The notes under the pieces are model-generated. The model was not told the origin of the DNA. It searched no databases and saw nothing but the letters and a program-made list of their open reading frames with translations. Positions 44,579-54,125 of a stretch of DNA of 64,000 nt are shown one piece after another (the stretch's first letter is position 1; each line of letters opens with the position of its first letter). The translations under genes were made by a program, and so were the position numbers. Origin of the DNA: Acidobacteriaceae bacterium (GTDB lineage: Bacteria > Acidobacteriota > Terriglobia > Terriglobales > Acidobacteriaceae). Location of the stretch: assembly GCA_003151335.1 (NCBI GenBank), contig PLXE01000022.1:1-64000 (forward strand). The letters run 5' to 3'.

Positions 44579-45043
44579 CTAAGCCAACAGATCGTCGATT
44601 ATCTTCTGGCCCAAGCGTTCCGGGGTGTAATGCTTGGCGCCTATCTCGGCGAGTAAGACTCCGTCAGGAGAAAGCACCAACTTGATAGTTTGAGCAGTTT
44701 CCGCGCCCCCGCCAAAACCCACACTCAATCCCAGGGAGGCGGTGTTTTCCTCGTAGCTCAGGCTGGCTGTGCCCTCTTTGGTGCGTATCGGTCGCGCCAG
44801 GATTTGAGCGCTGCGGCAGCCGTCACTTCCCACCGCACTTACCGCCAGCACTTGAGCGCCAAAGCGATTATTAAAACGTACTTCTACGCTTTCGAGCCAG
44901 GCAAAAAGCTCTCGGCAAAATTGATTGCCGAGTTTACGTTTTAGGGCCTCGGTTTGGACCGATTTTTCATCCTGCGCCCGCTGGGCTTCATACTTCTGCT
45001 TCGCCCTCTGTACGGTCGCGTCGAGCCAGTCGGTCGCTTCCAT
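44579..45043 (-). CDS. Hypothetical protein in the Tad region
   Basis: A 154-aa soluble protein of unknown family. An N-terminal helix (ATVQRAKQKYEAQRAQDEKS) is followed by a mixed domain with FNNRFGAQVLAVSAVGSDGC, TIKLVLSPDGVLLAEIGAKH and a final YTPERLGQKIIDDLLA. The frame opens at 45178, and the ATG at 45043 was chosen because the extra residues look non-coding. It is on the same strand as the main Tad genes but separated from them by 458 gene-free bases. It could be a Tad accessory protein only by location. Confidence 0.5.
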   Translation of the reverse strand: MEATDWLDATVQRAKQKYEAQRAQDEKSVQTEALKRKLGNQFCRELFAWLESVEVRFNNRFGAQVLAVSAVGSDGCRSAQILARPIRTKEGTASLSYEENTASLGLSVGFGGGAETAQTIKLVLSPDGVLLAEIGAKHYTPERLGQKIIDDLLA

Positions 45044-45501
45044 TTCGAGAGGACTCCTTGTGGAACTCACTGGAATAGGGCGATTGCCGGTTGTGTTCAA
45101 GCTGCGAACGGCGGGCCACCTATATTCCGAGGGTTGCCTCTGGTCGCTCGGCGCTGGGTATGGCAACTTATCATTCATGCGATCACTCAGGACCAGAGCC
45201 TCTTGCTCTCCATGCCCATAGGCGGCGGGTCGCTTCGGGCTTCGTCCACAATCCTAATGGAGAACAAGGAATGGGAGCCTGTCATCCTACGCTGGGCTTG
45301 TCGTCGCGTTGCTTATCGCCGTGTACCCAAGTTCGGGAACTTCATCGGGTTTCAGAGCTGGCGTCCCGCTACTGGGAGTGGAGTAGCTGGCGTTTCCCGC
45401 TTGTGGTGGCCCAATGGGAAGCTGCGTATGCTATTGCCCATAACTACGGCTTCCTCGAAGACACGCGTTCGCTTGTCACTTGGAGCGCCGATCATTTACG
45501 C
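45044..45501. other. Gene-free stretch within the Tad region
   Basis: Long open frames overlap on several strands here, but none has a signal, motif or ribosome site, and they run through neighbouring real genes. Nothing recognisable was found. It may be a decayed gene. Confidence 0.4.
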
Positions 45502-45861
45502 CTACTCCGTGAAGGACAATTGGTCGCCGACCACAGTCGAGGTTTGAGCGATCACACCTGCCGGCAGCTCCAGCACACTACGCGCCTTCCAATGAAGCCC
45601 GGTCATGCGAAATGGGGGCATCGCCGGTCGCAAATGGATGACGCGCCAGTTGCGGTCCAGGAAAACCACATCGATCGCGAACCGCATGGCAACCGTATGG
45701 ATGGCTTGCGAGGGAATAATGAGCAGGCCCGTACCGGGTTCGAGTCCTGGTTTGCCCAATAAGCCTACCAGCCGGCGCAGACTCGTCCCGGCGACCTTGA
45801 TCTGCTCACCCAGCACGGTGTTCCTGGTCGTATTCAGAACTGCGATCGTCTCCGTTTCCAT
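45502..45861 (-). CDS. DUF192 family protein
   Basis: A 119-aa protein with the DUF192 pattern: TSLRRLVGLLGKPGLEPGTG, then IIPSQAIHTVAMRFAIDVVF and LDRNWRVIHL, ending VLELPAGVIAQTSTVVGDQL. Members are small beta-barrels of unknown function and are often found beside Tad loci. It starts seven bases after the 39-aa peptide gene and is probably the last gene of the tad operon. Confidence 0.85.
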   Translation of the reverse strand: METETIAVLNTTRNTVLGEQIKVAGTSLRRLVGLLGKPGLEPGTGLLIIPSQAIHTVAMRFAIDVVFLDRNWRVIHLRPAMPPFRMTGLHWKARSVLELPAGVIAQTSTVVGDQLSFTE

Positions 45862-45868
45862 ACTAATA

Positions 45869-45988
45869 CTACTTCTTCGGAGTCATACGCCTGCCCGAAG
45901 CCATACGTTTCCGCCGGGCGATTAAGATCGCCAGCAAAACCACAGCGACCACTGCTGCGGCAACGCGAATCAAAGTTACGTTATCCAT
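45869..45988 (-). CDS. 39-aa single-pass membrane peptide of the tad operon
   Basis: The minus strand encodes MDNVTLIRVAAAVVAVVLLA then ILIARRKRMASGRRMTPKK. One TM helix (residues 8-24) is followed by a strongly basic cytoplasmic tail. GGAGG lies four to five bases before the ATG. It sits between tadC and the DUF192 gene with gaps of 18 and 7 bases, so it is almost surely cotranscribed. The function is unknown. Confidence 0.72.
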   Translation of the reverse strand: MDNVTLIRVAAAVVAVVLLAILIARRKRMASGRRMTPKK

Positions 45989-46006
45989 AACCCTCCGTGT
46001 TTACTT

Positions 46007-46921
46007 TTATCTGCCAAGATCTTGGAACGTCTTCATCATGGAAAGCACTCCCGGCCCCAGCAGCACCACAAAAAGCGCGGGGAAAATGAAGATGGCCAAG
46101 GGAAAGATCAGCTTTACGGTAGTCTTAGCCGCCTGTTCCTCAGCCAGCATCAAGCGCTTGATCCGCAAGCCGTCGGCAAAGGTTGCGAGAGCGCGAGCAA
46201 TGGGCGTTCCCAGGCGCTCGGTTTGTACCAACATAGCGACGAACTGACGGATCGTGTCGAGATCAACCCGGTCCGCCATGCTCCGCCAGGCATCGAGGCG
46301 CGGTTTGCCGGCCCGCTGCTCGCGGCCGATAATGACCAGTTCTTCACTTAGCTCGGGGTGAATGGGCTTTATTTCGCCGGCGATCCTGATCACCGCCTGG
46401 TCTATGCCCAAGCCTGCTTCCATACATATCACCAGCAGATCCAGTGCGTCGGGCAGGGCCTTGCCAATTCTTGTCTTGCGCCGGTTGATGGCACTAAACA
46501 GCCACATATCCGGCGCAAAGAACCCCAGCACCGCCAAAATTATACCGTACAGGAGGAAGTTGCCCGCTCCCGCAAAGGTAGCCAGCAGGATGCCGACGAT
46601 CGGAGCCAGCAGCTTTAGGCTCAGAAAGGTATCGGCGTCTTCCGGTTTGCGATAGCCGGCAACGGCCAAACGATAGGACAGTTCTTGATCATTCGAGCGC
46701 AGCCAATCGCGGAAAGGCGCGAGTGGGCTGGTAAGCAGGGAGAGCACATCATGGACCTGGGCCTTGTCGGGCGCCTCGCTATCGTAGGTAGCGCGCGTCT
46801 GAGACTGCAGTGCCGCCAGCCGAGTTTCGGTCGGCGAACTCCTTCTGACGAGCACCAGGAGGAGCAGCGCGCTGCCCGCAAACAGGGCCAGAGCCGCGAA
46901 AATGGCAACCAATAGCGTCAT
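46007..46921 (-). CDS. tadC: TadC inner-membrane platform protein (GspF family)
   Basis: A 304-aa polytopic protein of the type II secretion F family. The GspF core is ALDLLVICMEAGLGIDQAVI, then SEELVIIGREQRAGKPRLDA and FVAMLVQTERLGTPIARALA, with TM helices near the start, in the middle and at the C-terminus. With TadB it forms the platform that the TadA ATPase drives. ATG 46921 is one base after the tadB stop (TGATATG), so translation is coupled. Confidence 0.92.
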   Translation of the reverse strand: MTLLVAIFAALALFAGSALLLLVLVRRSSPTETRLAALQSQTRATYDSEAPDKAQVHDVLSLLTSPLAPFRDWLRSNDQELSYRLAVAGYRKPEDADTFLSLKLLAPIVGILLATFAGAGNFLLYGIILAVLGFFAPDMWLFSAINRRKTRIGKALPDALDLLVICMEAGLGIDQAVIRIAGEIKPIHPELSEELVIIGREQRAGKPRLDAWRSMADRVDLDTIRQFVAMLVQTERLGTPIARALATFADGLRIKRLMLAEEQAAKTTVKLIFPLAIFIFPALFVVLLGPGVLSMMKTFQDLGR

Positions 46922-46922
46922 A

Positions 46923-47885
46923 TCAGTACTTGATCCGAATGATCCGTCGTATAAAGAAGGCCCCAAGGGCCATGCTTACCAAGGTCCCATAAACCATTTT
47001 CAGGCCCGTATCCGACTCGAACAACGGGGCTGTGTAGCCGGGCCTAACCAGATTCAAAAGAACGAAGGCGATAAACGGCAGGGCTATGAGTACAGCCCCG
47101 GTCATGCGGCCTTGCGCGGTGTACACCTTCACTTTTTGCTGTAGGTGAATGCGTGACCGCAGTAGGGCTGCAGTCTTGTCGAGCAACTCCGCGAGATTTC
47201 CTCCGGTTTCCCTTTGCAGGAGAATGGCGGAGATAAGAAACTGCAGGTCCTGCAAAGGAAATCTCCGGAAAATATTCTGCATGGCTTCGCGAAAGGGCAG
47301 CCCGAAGTTCATTTCATCGGCGCTGCGACGAAATTCCGGCCCCAGGGGATCGGCAATTTCGTCGGCCACCGTCACCAAGGCCATCGGCAGTGACTGTCCG
47401 GCACGCAGGGAGCGAGCGATCAAGTCGACGGCATCGGGAAGCAGCATATTGAACCGCCGGAAGCGCACCGAACGCCGGTACAGCGCCCAAGCCAGCGGAG
47501 CCACACCCAAGGCCAGCCCCGGAAACCATCCCGCAAAACCCGCGGGTATCCACCAGTGGCCAACCACCGCACCCACCAACATCATGCAGGCCGAATAGAA
47601 GAAGAAGCGGCCCACCGTCCAAGACAGCTTGGCCTGCTCCAGCAATAATTGCAGTTGCAGTGCGGCTTTCGTACCCCGCAGGAATTGATCGAACCAGGCA
47701 ATGCGGCTGAAGGTGACCTGCTGCCTTACGATTTCTCCTTGGTCATCCTCGCCCGTGAGGTGGTGGCGATCCAACCCGCCCAGCCGCTGCTGGATCTTCT
47801 TGTCGGCTTCCGAAGGCTCCGTGAAATAGGCAAGCGTAGCGAACACGGCCACCAAAACAATCAGAAACACGGTGATCATGGACAT
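46923..47885 (-). CDS. tadB: TadB inner-membrane platform protein (GspF family)
   Basis: A 320-aa TadB homologue. An N-terminal TM helix is followed by a cytoplasmic stretch, then the GspF core (LPDAVDLIARSLRAGQSLPM, FGLPFREAMQNIFRRFPLQD, ILLQRETGGNLAELLDKTAA) and two C-terminal TM helices. It lies between tadA and tadC in the standard tad order. Confidence 0.92.
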   Translation of the reverse strand: MSMITVFLIVLVAVFATLAYFTEPSEADKKIQQRLGGLDRHHLTGEDDQGEIVRQQVTFSRIAWFDQFLRGTKAALQLQLLLEQAKLSWTVGRFFFYSACMMLVGAVVGHWWIPAGFAGWFPGLALGVAPLAWALYRRSVRFRRFNMLLPDAVDLIARSLRAGQSLPMALVTVADEIADPLGPEFRRSADEMNFGLPFREAMQNIFRRFPLQDLQFLISAILLQRETGGNLAELLDKTAALLRSRIHLQQKVKVYTAQGRMTGAVLIALPFIAFVLLNLVRPGYTAPLFESDTGLKMVYGTLVSMALGAFFIRRIIRIKY

Positions 47886-47897
47886 AAGTCGCTCCGC

Positions 47898-49250
47898 TTA
47901 TACTTCGAACGAGTGTTCAAAGACGCTTGCCGGGAGGACGATCCCGGCCTTCTTCAGCCGCTCGTGGAACTTGGGAGACACACCGGTCGCCTTAAACCTT
48001 CCCATCACACGTCCACCGACGTCGATGCCGAGCTTTTCGAAGACAAAGATGTCTTGCATGGCCACCACGTCGCCGGTCATGCCGGTAATTTCCGAAACGT
48101 AGGTGATGCGACGCGTACCGTCGCTCATGCGAGCGATCTGCACCACCAAGGCTATGGCCGATGCGATCTGCTGCCGCAGGGCCTTCTCGGGAAGATTAAG
48201 GTTAGACATCAAAGCCATGGTTTCCAAGCGGGCCACGGCATCACGGGGAGTGTTGGCGTGAATCGTGGTCAGCGATCCATCATGCCCCGTGTTCATCGCC
48301 TGCAGCATGTCGAGAGCTTCCTCGCCACGCACCTCGCCGACGATGATCCTGTCCGGCCGCATGCGCAAGGAGTTGATGACCAGTTCGCGCTGCCGTACCG
48401 CGCCTTTCCCCTCCACGTTAGGGGGACGGCATTCCAGGCGAACCACGTGTTCCTGCTGGAGCTGGAGTTCGGCAGAATCTTCGATGGTGACGATGCGTTC
48501 GGTGTCGCTGATATACCCGCTCAGCACATTCAACAGCGTGGTCTTTCCGGCGCCGGTACCGCCGGAAATGACGATGTTGAGTTTGCCCCGCACCGCCGCC
48601 TTCAAAGCCTCAAAAATCGGAGCGGTGACGGTACGATTGGCCAGTAACTGCTCGGGCCCGATGGGGATTTTGCCAAAACGGCGAATCGAGAGAATCGGGC
48701 CGTCGACCGCCAGCGGGGGGATGATGACGTTGACGCGCGATCCATCGGGCAGGCGCGCATCGCACATGGGCGAGGATTCGTCTATACGTCTGCCGACTTG
48801 GGATACGATCTTATCGATAATGTGGCTAAGGTGGGCGTCGTCCTTAAAAACGACGTTGGTTTTCTCCAGTTTGCCGGCGCGCTCGACATATACTTTTCTG
48901 TACGTGTTCACCAGGATGTCGTTGATGGTGGCATCCTGGAGCAAAGGCTCCAGCGGCCCCAAGCCAAAGACTTCCTGCAACACCTCCCGCGCCAGGCGGT
49001 CTCTCTCGGCGGTACTGAGAGGCGTCTCCAGGTCCACGATGAGGTCTTGAATTACTTGCTGTACCTGCGCCCGCGCCCGGACATCCTCGAGCGAAGTGAG
49101 TTTCTCCAAATCGATCTTGCCCAGCAGCTCGCGATGCAGGGTGGTTTTCAGTTCCTGGTACGCCTTGGCGGAAACTCCAATGCTGCGTGGCGCGCTCCAG
49201 GTGCCAGTGCCAACGCGCATATCAGGGCCAAAGGTCTTTGTGTTAGCCAT
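47898..49250 (-). CDS. tadA: TadA/CpaF secretion ATPase
   Basis: A 450-aa hexameric GspE-type ATPase driving Flp pilus assembly. It has Walker [10 protein letters not shown], an Asp box with [10 protein letters not shown], Walker B region [20 protein letters not shown] and the His box [14 protein letters not shown]. The N-terminal domain contains [17 protein letters not shown], typical of CpaF. It is the energy source for TadB/TadC. It follows tadZ by only eight bases. Confidence 0.96.
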   Translation of the reverse strand: MANTKTFGPDMRVGTGTWSAPRSIGVSAKAYQELKTTLHRELLGKIDLEKLTSLEDVRARAQVQQVIQDLIVDLETPLSTAERDRLAREVLQEVFGLGPLEPLLQDATINDILVNTYRKVYVERAGKLEKTNVVFKDDAHLSHIIDKIVSQVGRRIDESSPMCDARLPDGSRVNVIIPPLAVDGPILSIRRFGKIPIGPEQLLANRTVTAPIFEALKAAVRGKLNIVISGGTGAGKTTLLNVLSGYISDTERIVTIEDSAELQLQQEHVVRLECRPPNVEGKGAVRQRELVINSLRMRPDRIIVGEVRGEEALDMLQAMNTGHDGSLTTIHANTPRDAVARLETMALMSNLNLPEKALRQQIASAIALVVQIARMSDGTRRITYVSEITGMTGDVVAMQDIFVFEKLGIDVGGRVMGRFKATGVSPKFHERLKKAGIVLPASVFEHSFEV

Positions 49251-49258
49251 TTAACTCC

Positions 49259-50494
49259 TTAAGACTGAGATCCAAAGAGGCTGAATAATTTACGCGACCC
49301 TTTGCCTGCCTTCTCCGTAACCGGCTCATTCGCCATGAACCGATCCGTCCAAGCATCGAAGGCCGCGCCCAGTTCCGACTTGCGGTCCAGATCGATTGGG
49401 GTACCAGCATTTATGGCGTTCACCATCAGGTCGTAATCGTTGGGGATTTTCACCGCAATCTGCCGATGCAGCGATGCTTCTATCTCGCGTTCACTCAACG
49501 GGTTCTTTCTGGAATAGCGGTTGAGCACGATATCGATGTTCTCATCGGGATAGTGCAAGCTGGTCAGATACTGGATGGAGCGAATGGCGTTATGGATCGC
49601 CGGCAGTTCGGGAGTGATAACGATGGCCAGGCGGTCCGATTGCCGGATGACCGCACAGGTGTCCTCGCTCAGTCCAGGGGGGCAATCGACGATGACAAAC
49701 TGATAGTTCTCCGCCAGAAAAGCCAGCGTATGTTCGATGGCGTCCGTGGGAGTATTGGAAAAGGCATGGATGGCTTCCGGGGAATCCAAGACGTGCAATC
49801 CGCTGGAGTGCTGCAACAGGAAGCCCTGCAGCAGGTCAGCATCCAGCCGGTCCATGTTGTTGGCCAGTTCGTAAAAGCTGTATTGATGCCGGCCCAAGCC
49901 GAGGCACAGGGCGAGATCGCCGAGCGCCGGATGTTGGTCCACCAGCAAGACCTTCTGCTGGTGTCGCACCAGATTGAGCGCCAGATGCAAGGCCAGGGAG
50001 GTAACCCCGGCACCCCCTTTGGCCCCCATCAAAGTGATCACCCGGCCTTTTTGTCCCGGCACCCGGCCCTGATGCCGGGCCTCGAGATGCGCCAGGGCGT
50101 CCGCTATCTGTTCCGAGCGGAATGGCTTTAACAGATATTCGGAACACCCGGAACGCATGGCCGCGATGATCTGGTCGGGATGAGAGTCGCTGGAAGCGGC
50201 AAAAATGCTTACGCTGGTATCGCAGCCTTCGTGAATCCGCTGGCTGATCCGCGCGCTCTCCTCACCTTCGTCAAAATTGATCACGCAAACGCGATGCTGA
50301 AACTCCTCCAGCATCCGCATAACTTCGCGCGGGGTGGCATGCCGATCGACGTTGTCCACGACATGGGCCCCGGGCGTTTGGGCAACCAAGGCCTCCAAGC
50401 CTTCCAGCGAGACCGGATCCAGATTTACGCAGAGGATGCCGATACGCCGCTCGGAGCTGCGCGAGCCTCTTATCGTTACATTGGGGTCAGTCAT
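49259..50494 (-). CDS. tadZ: TadZ/CpaE localisation protein (receiver-like plus ParA/MinD-type ATPase)
   Basis: A 411-aa protein. The N-terminal ~130 residues form a response-regulator-like domain (EYLLKPFRSEQIADAL marks its end) and the remainder a MinD/ParA-type ATPase (GAKGGAGVTSLALHLALNL). The P-loop keeps the KGG lysine but has Val where ParA has the second Lys, as is common in TadZ. DCPPGLSEDTCAVIRQSDRL follows. It is expected to place the pilus machine at a cell pole. It starts between the secretin and TadA genes. Confidence 0.9.
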   Translation of the reverse strand: MTDPNVTIRGSRSSERRIGILCVNLDPVSLEGLEALVAQTPGAHVVDNVDRHATPREVMRMLEEFQHRVCVINFDEGEESARISQRIHEGCDTSVSIFAASSDSHPDQIIAAMRSGCSEYLLKPFRSEQIADALAHLEARHQGRVPGQKGRVITLMGAKGGAGVTSLALHLALNLVRHQQKVLLVDQHPALGDLALCLGLGRHQYSFYELANNMDRLDADLLQGFLLQHSSGLHVLDSPEAIHAFSNTPTDAIEHTLAFLAENYQFVIVDCPPGLSEDTCAVIRQSDRLAIVITPELPAIHNAIRSIQYLTSLHYPDENIDIVLNRYSRKNPLSEREIEASLHRQIAVKIPNDYDLMVNAINAGTPIDLDRKSELGAAFDAWTDRFMANEPVTEKAGKGSRKLFSLFGSQS

Positions 50495-50496
50495 AG

Positions 50497-52110
50497 TTAC
50501 TTTGTTCCTGGATTCTTAGTCGGGCCCGGCAGACCTTTATCGAACTCTCCCTTGTCAAGGTTTTGAACCGGCTGATTAACCTCCGGCTCCCCACTGGGCA
50601 TCTGCCCTGTCGCTGGATCCACAATGGTGGGCGTGACTAGTACCAGCAGTTCCGTGTTCGTACGATTCACGCTCCTGGACCGGAAAAGCTGTCCCAGGAT
50701 GGGGATATCCCCGATGCCTGGAACCTTGCTGAGTTGTATGGTCGTGCGGTCGTCCAGCAGACCTGCGATGCCGAAGCTCTGTCCATCTTTGAGTTCGATC
50801 TCGGTTTCAGCGCGCCGGGTCGAGATGGCGGGCATGACGAATCCCGCAATCGTGATTGTATTGGTATAGTCGAGCGAGCTGACTTCGGGAGCAACTTTGA
50901 GCCGAATTATACCATTGTCCTCGATGGTCCCGGTGAACTCCAGCTTCACCCCATAGGGCCTGAACTGGATGGTGATGATGGGAACCGTGCCAGCGGCGCC
51001 GCCCTGCACTATCGGGTACGGGAACTCACCGCCCGCCAGGAAATGTGCCGACACCCCACTGTAAGCCAGCAAGTTGGGTTCAGCCAGGATTTGCAAAACG
51101 TTCTTCTCCTGGAGCAACTTGATAGTAGCGCCGAGGTTAATGTCGGGGCGGAAGAGGAAAATATTCAAAAGGTCCGACAAGACAAATGTTGTTTGAGTGC
51201 CAGTGCCGGTCGAGTTCGACTGCTGTAGAGCAAGCGGGCCAAATTGCTGCGTGCCTGTGGTGCCAATGGTGTTGGTGGCGCCGGTGCTGAACAGATTGAC
51301 GCCGAATTGGCTCAGCTTGCCGCGGTCTGCCTCGGCGAAGCGCACCTTCAGCATCACCTGTTTCAGATGCGGCGGGGGCGCGATCCGCAAACCGTTGACC
51401 ACATTCTTGCCGTAGTTGCCGGCCATCTTCAGCATCTGTTCCGCAACCGCGGCGGTGGGCACGGTCCCGACCAGCATCACGTTGTCTGCCTGAGATTGCA
51501 CATCCACGCCACTATTTGGGAAGGACTGGTCCAAGGTGTTGCGCAATTGCGATACATCCAGGTCCGCGTAAAAATCCAGGGTACGGTTCTGTCCCGTCTC
51601 ATCCCACAGCATCAGACTGCTGCCGCCAGGCGTCTTGGCGGTAACTACCAGTTCCCGGGGTGAAGTCAGTACCGATTCGATGACCGCGGGATTTCCAGTA
51701 AGAACGCGCCTGATCCGAGTCGGGGTGCGGATCAGCAGCGAATGTCCCACGATGACATGCACGCTCTCCGGCCCCTCGCCTTGCTGTTGCAGGGTTGCCT
51801 GGGGCGGCGGGGTTGAGGCCGGGGCCTGCTCCGTGTAGGACACTTGCGATGTGGTGGGCTGCTGGGCTGGCGCCGGAGCCTGCTGCGCGGGCGCTGGCGT
51901 TGTGGGCGGCTGCGGGGTGGTTGCCGGAGCCTGCTCCGGGTAGGGCGGTTGCGTTGCGGTGGGTGGCCCGGTTGGCGTCGGAGCCGGCTCCTGGGCTGCA
52001 GCTCCCAACGTGGTGAGGCAAAGCGCCGTAACTGTTAGCAGCACGAAAGCCATGCTTTGCCACAAGGGCTTTTGCTGGTTTGGTCTTTTCCGTTCCACGA
52101 GATGCTCCAT
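50497..52110 (-). CDS. rcpA: RcpA/CpaC outer-membrane secretin
   Basis: A 537-aa secretin. A signal peptide is followed by a Pro/Ala/Gln-rich linker with repeats of QPPYPEQAPATTPQPP. Then come a pilus-formation N-domain (VIVGHSLLIRTPTRIRRVLT), a BON/secretin N-domain (VDVQSQADNVMLVGTVPTAA) and the secretin barrel (IMVILAEPNLLAYSG-type QILAEPNLLAYSGVSAHFLA; TEIELKDGQSFGIAGLLDDR; VPGIGDIPILGQLFRSRSVN). ATG 52110 has GAGG upstream and overlaps the end of the rcpC gene in a coupled arrangement. It forms the pilus exit pore. Confidence 0.93.
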   Translation of the reverse strand: MEHLVERKRPNQQKPLWQSMAFVLLTVTALCLTTLGAAAQEPAPTPTGPPTATQPPYPEQAPATTPQPPTTPAPAQQAPAPAQQPTTSQVSYTEQAPASTPPPQATLQQQGEGPESVHVIVGHSLLIRTPTRIRRVLTGNPAVIESVLTSPRELVVTAKTPGGSSLMLWDETGQNRTLDFYADLDVSQLRNTLDQSFPNSGVDVQSQADNVMLVGTVPTAAVAEQMLKMAGNYGKNVVNGLRIAPPPHLKQVMLKVRFAEADRGKLSQFGVNLFSTGATNTIGTTGTQQFGPLALQQSNSTGTGTQTTFVLSDLLNIFLFRPDINLGATIKLLQEKNVLQILAEPNLLAYSGVSAHFLAGGEFPYPIVQGGAAGTVPIITIQFRPYGVKLEFTGTIEDNGIIRLKVAPEVSSLDYTNTITIAGFVMPAISTRRAETEIELKDGQSFGIAGLLDDRTTIQLSKVPGIGDIPILGQLFRSRSVNRTNTELLVLVTPTIVDPATGQMPSGEPEVNQPVQNLDKGEFDKGLPGPTKNPGTK

Positions 52111-52121
52111 TCTGGTGCCTC

Positions 52122-52901
52122 TCAAAACTTGACTTGACCCTTCTTTGTACCATCGTAAGTGTCAACCGTATATACGCTCGGTGGTGGTTTGGGCGCCGCC
52201 GCCTTTTTGGCGACAAGTGGGGCTGATTTAGGGATACCTTGCAGGTCCCTCATGTCCACGGGGCGGGTCGCCGGCTGGGCCTGATCGGAAGCATTCCGAA
52301 GAACGAACTGCACCGTCCCCTGGTTGCTGGCCAGCAAAAGTTTTTGCGAATCATCCGGCGTCAGCAACACCGTCACCACCTTCACATTTTGCGGTTTGCC
52401 GTTCGGATCCGGTTGCAGCTTCTCGCCGGTGCTCAAAACCTCGACGTTCTGTAAAACGGTCGTGGTCATGGCTTCCTTGGTGCCGACGTCCGGGCGGAAG
52501 CTCACCAGCACATCGACGTGCGAACCGGGAAACAGAAATCCGGAGACGTTGTTCAACTCATTGGTGACCACAGCCACCGCGCGCATACCATCCGGAATTT
52601 TGGCGGTGAGGCCGACGGTGGCTCCCGGAGCCGCCAACAGCCCGTCGCGGATGGGTTCTTTGAAGGCTATGGGATACATCACCACCCTGCCGGTCACGTC
52701 TTCCAGCTTGTGGAAGGACCCATCCAACGGAGCGTTGCTCGGCCAATCCATCAGCGTCAGGTCGCCAGCCGCCAACGGGGTCCCGGTGTCCAGCGGCTTG
52801 GCCGCGGCCACCACCTTGATAAGCGCCCCGCCCCCATATTGCTGCTTAATGCGCTTGTAGAGAAAATAGGTGACCAGCACCGAAACCACCAGCGCCATCA
52901 A
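52122..52901 (-). CDS. rcpC: RcpC/CpaB pilus assembly protein
   Basis: A 259-aa protein with an N-terminal TM helix and the SAF-domain/CpaB pattern: VVAAAKPLDTGTPLAAGDLT, then YPIAFKEPIRDGLLAA, then AVAVVTNELNNVSGFLFPGS HVDVLV-type text. It works at the periplasmic side with the secretin. The start is odd. The frame is open back to the stop of the prepilin-peptidase gene, but no ATG, GTG or TTG occurs before the TTG used here, although GGAGG lies at the preceding stop. The N-terminus may therefore begin earlier at a rare start codon. Confidence 0.85.
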   Translation of the reverse strand: MMALVVSVLVTYFLYKRIKQQYGGGALIKVVAAAKPLDTGTPLAAGDLTLMDWPSNAPLDGSFHKLEDVTGRVVMYPIAFKEPIRDGLLAAPGATVGLTAKIPDGMRAVAVVTNELNNVSGFLFPGSHVDVLVSFRPDVGTKEAMTTTVLQNVEVLSTGEKLQPDPNGKPQNVKVVTVLLTPDDSQKLLLASNQGTVQFVLRNASDQAQPATRPVDMRDLQGIPKSAPLVAKKAAAPKPPPSVYTVDTYDGTKKGQVKF

Positions 52902-52934
52902 CAGAGCGATACCTAACCGACCAGTTTTCGTAAC

Positions 52935-53501
52935 TCACCTCCACAGTATCAACAGCAACGGGTACAGCGTTCCCGCCGCAATCGCCAATCCGTATGGCAT
53001 GCGTAAGGCCGTGGGATTGTCCAGATTCAATTCCGGATGGACCTGCAAGCCGGTGCGAGCATGGAACAACAGCACGGAGCCAAGATTTTTGAGGGTCTCC
53101 CCCATGCGGCCGCGGTAAACGGAAATAACGATGGCCATCACTCCGCCGCAAATTGCGGTTGCCAGCAGCACCACGATCCCATGCCCCGAACCTACCCCCG
53201 GAGCTACCTCCGGACCTACCCCCGGACCCACCAGCGATCCGATGGCCGCCATCAACTTCACGTCCCCCGCTCCCATGGCCCGCACCGCGTAAAACAGAAA
53301 CATGATGCCGCCCGTAAGTAGTAATCCCTCACCGGCGCTGCCCAGTCCCTTCCATCCAAATAGCACACCGCGGAGCACCACGCCCAGAACGATCCCCGGG
53401 TAGGTGAGCCAGTTCGGTATGCGATGCTGCCGCACATCAAAAACGGCGGCGGTGATGGCCAGCGCCAGCGCGATAATTAGAAGAGCGATATCCCGATGCA
53501 T
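52935..53501 (-). CDS. tadV: TadV/CpaA prepilin peptidase (A24)
   Basis: A 188-aa integral membrane aspartic peptidase that removes the prepilin leader. The two catalytic aspartates are visible: Asp22 in FDVRQHRIPNWLT and Asp80 in GAGDVKL. About six TM helices are predicted. An insert GPGVGPEVAPGVGSGHG follows the second motif. It lies between the flp pilin genes and rcpC on the minus strand, and its stop overlaps the GGAGG of the next gene. Confidence 0.92.
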   Translation of the reverse strand: MHRDIALLIIALALAITAAVFDVRQHRIPNWLTYPGIVLGVVLRGVLFGWKGLGSAGEGLLLTGGIMFLFYAVRAMGAGDVKLMAAIGSLVGPGVGPEVAPGVGSGHGIVVLLATAICGGVMAIVISVYRGRMGETLKNLGSVLLFHARTGLQVHPELNLDNPTALRMPYGLAIAAGTLYPLLLILWR

Positions 53502-53566
53502 GGCGCATCATCGAAAAGCCAAAAAACGAAGAAAAAACAAAAAAGAAAGCGAAAAATGGAAGCAAG

Positions 53567-54125
53567 CTACGAGGCTAACGATCGGCTCGTAGCCGCACGC
53601 CCGGCCAAGCGCATTCCCTGGTTCTTGCGTGCAGACGAAGCCGGGGATGTTCCGGCCCCCTCTTCCTGCATAGCCTGCTTCCAACAGGCAAAGTGGTGGT
53701 TAAGTGAGGCAGCCCGCGACCTTGGTGAACTCCTTGTTGATTGCGGTAGCCAACGTGCCCATACCAGCGATGGCGCCCAGAGCGATCAGCAACGCGATCA
53801 ATGCGTACTCGATCAGGTCCTGGCCCGATTCTTCCTTGTGCAGATTCTTCAACATGTTGATCATTTAGATATCTCCTTGTTCTCTTACGATTCGGTCTGC
53901 TGCCCTGCCCAAGCGAGTCGAGAGGTTTCCCCGAACCGCAAGGGTTTCGGACAAAGCGGCGCAACCGCAATGTAGGGTAGCAAAGACAATGTAGCAGTGA
54001 AAGCGCCGGTCAGCAAGGAAAAATTAAGTGGATTCTAACTAAAAGTAATCCCCTTTTGGTGCTTTACTTGGGTACTCGGTGAGGGAAGTAACCTCTCAGT
54101 TGCAGCCGGGCTGGTTGGGCGAGTC
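53567..54125. repeat. Tandem duplication containing flp, copy 1
   Basis: The segment matches 54437-54995 with few differences. Similarity covers ~130 bp on the 3' side of the pilin gene (AGCAAGCTACGAGGCT, CTGCATAGCCTGCTTCCAAC), the gene itself and ~255 bp upstream of it. The offset between the two start codons is 868 bp. The spacer 54126-54436 is unique and has CACGGGTAGTGCGGG direct repeats. Confidence 0.8.
53700..53864 (-). CDS. flp: Flp/Fap pilin subunit 1
   Basis: The minus strand encodes a 54-aa prepilin: leader MINMLKNLHKEESG, then mature QDLIEYALIALLIALGAIAG followed by MGTLATAINKEFTKVAGCLT. The Gly-Gln boundary with Glu at +5 and the adjacent Tyr is the Flp processing site for the TadV-type peptidase. 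It is the structural subunit of the Tad pilus. It differs from the second copy only at a few residues (N3/T3, K44/T44). A 250-base leader precedes it and is shared with copy 2. Confidence 0.93.
   Translation of the reverse strand: MINMLKNLHKEESGQDLIEYALIALLIALGAIAGMGTLATAINKEFTKVAGCLT

Noticed and set aside
45091-45762. 223-aa plus-strand ORF in the Tad region
   Set aside because: It runs antisense through the DUF192 gene, and has no ribosome site, signal or recognisable motif.
53865-54125. c-di-GMP (GEMM) riboswitch in the flp leader
   Set aside because: The conserved GEMM core and tetraloop-receptor sequences were not found. The leader is conserved between the two copies only because of the duplication, as far as can be seen.
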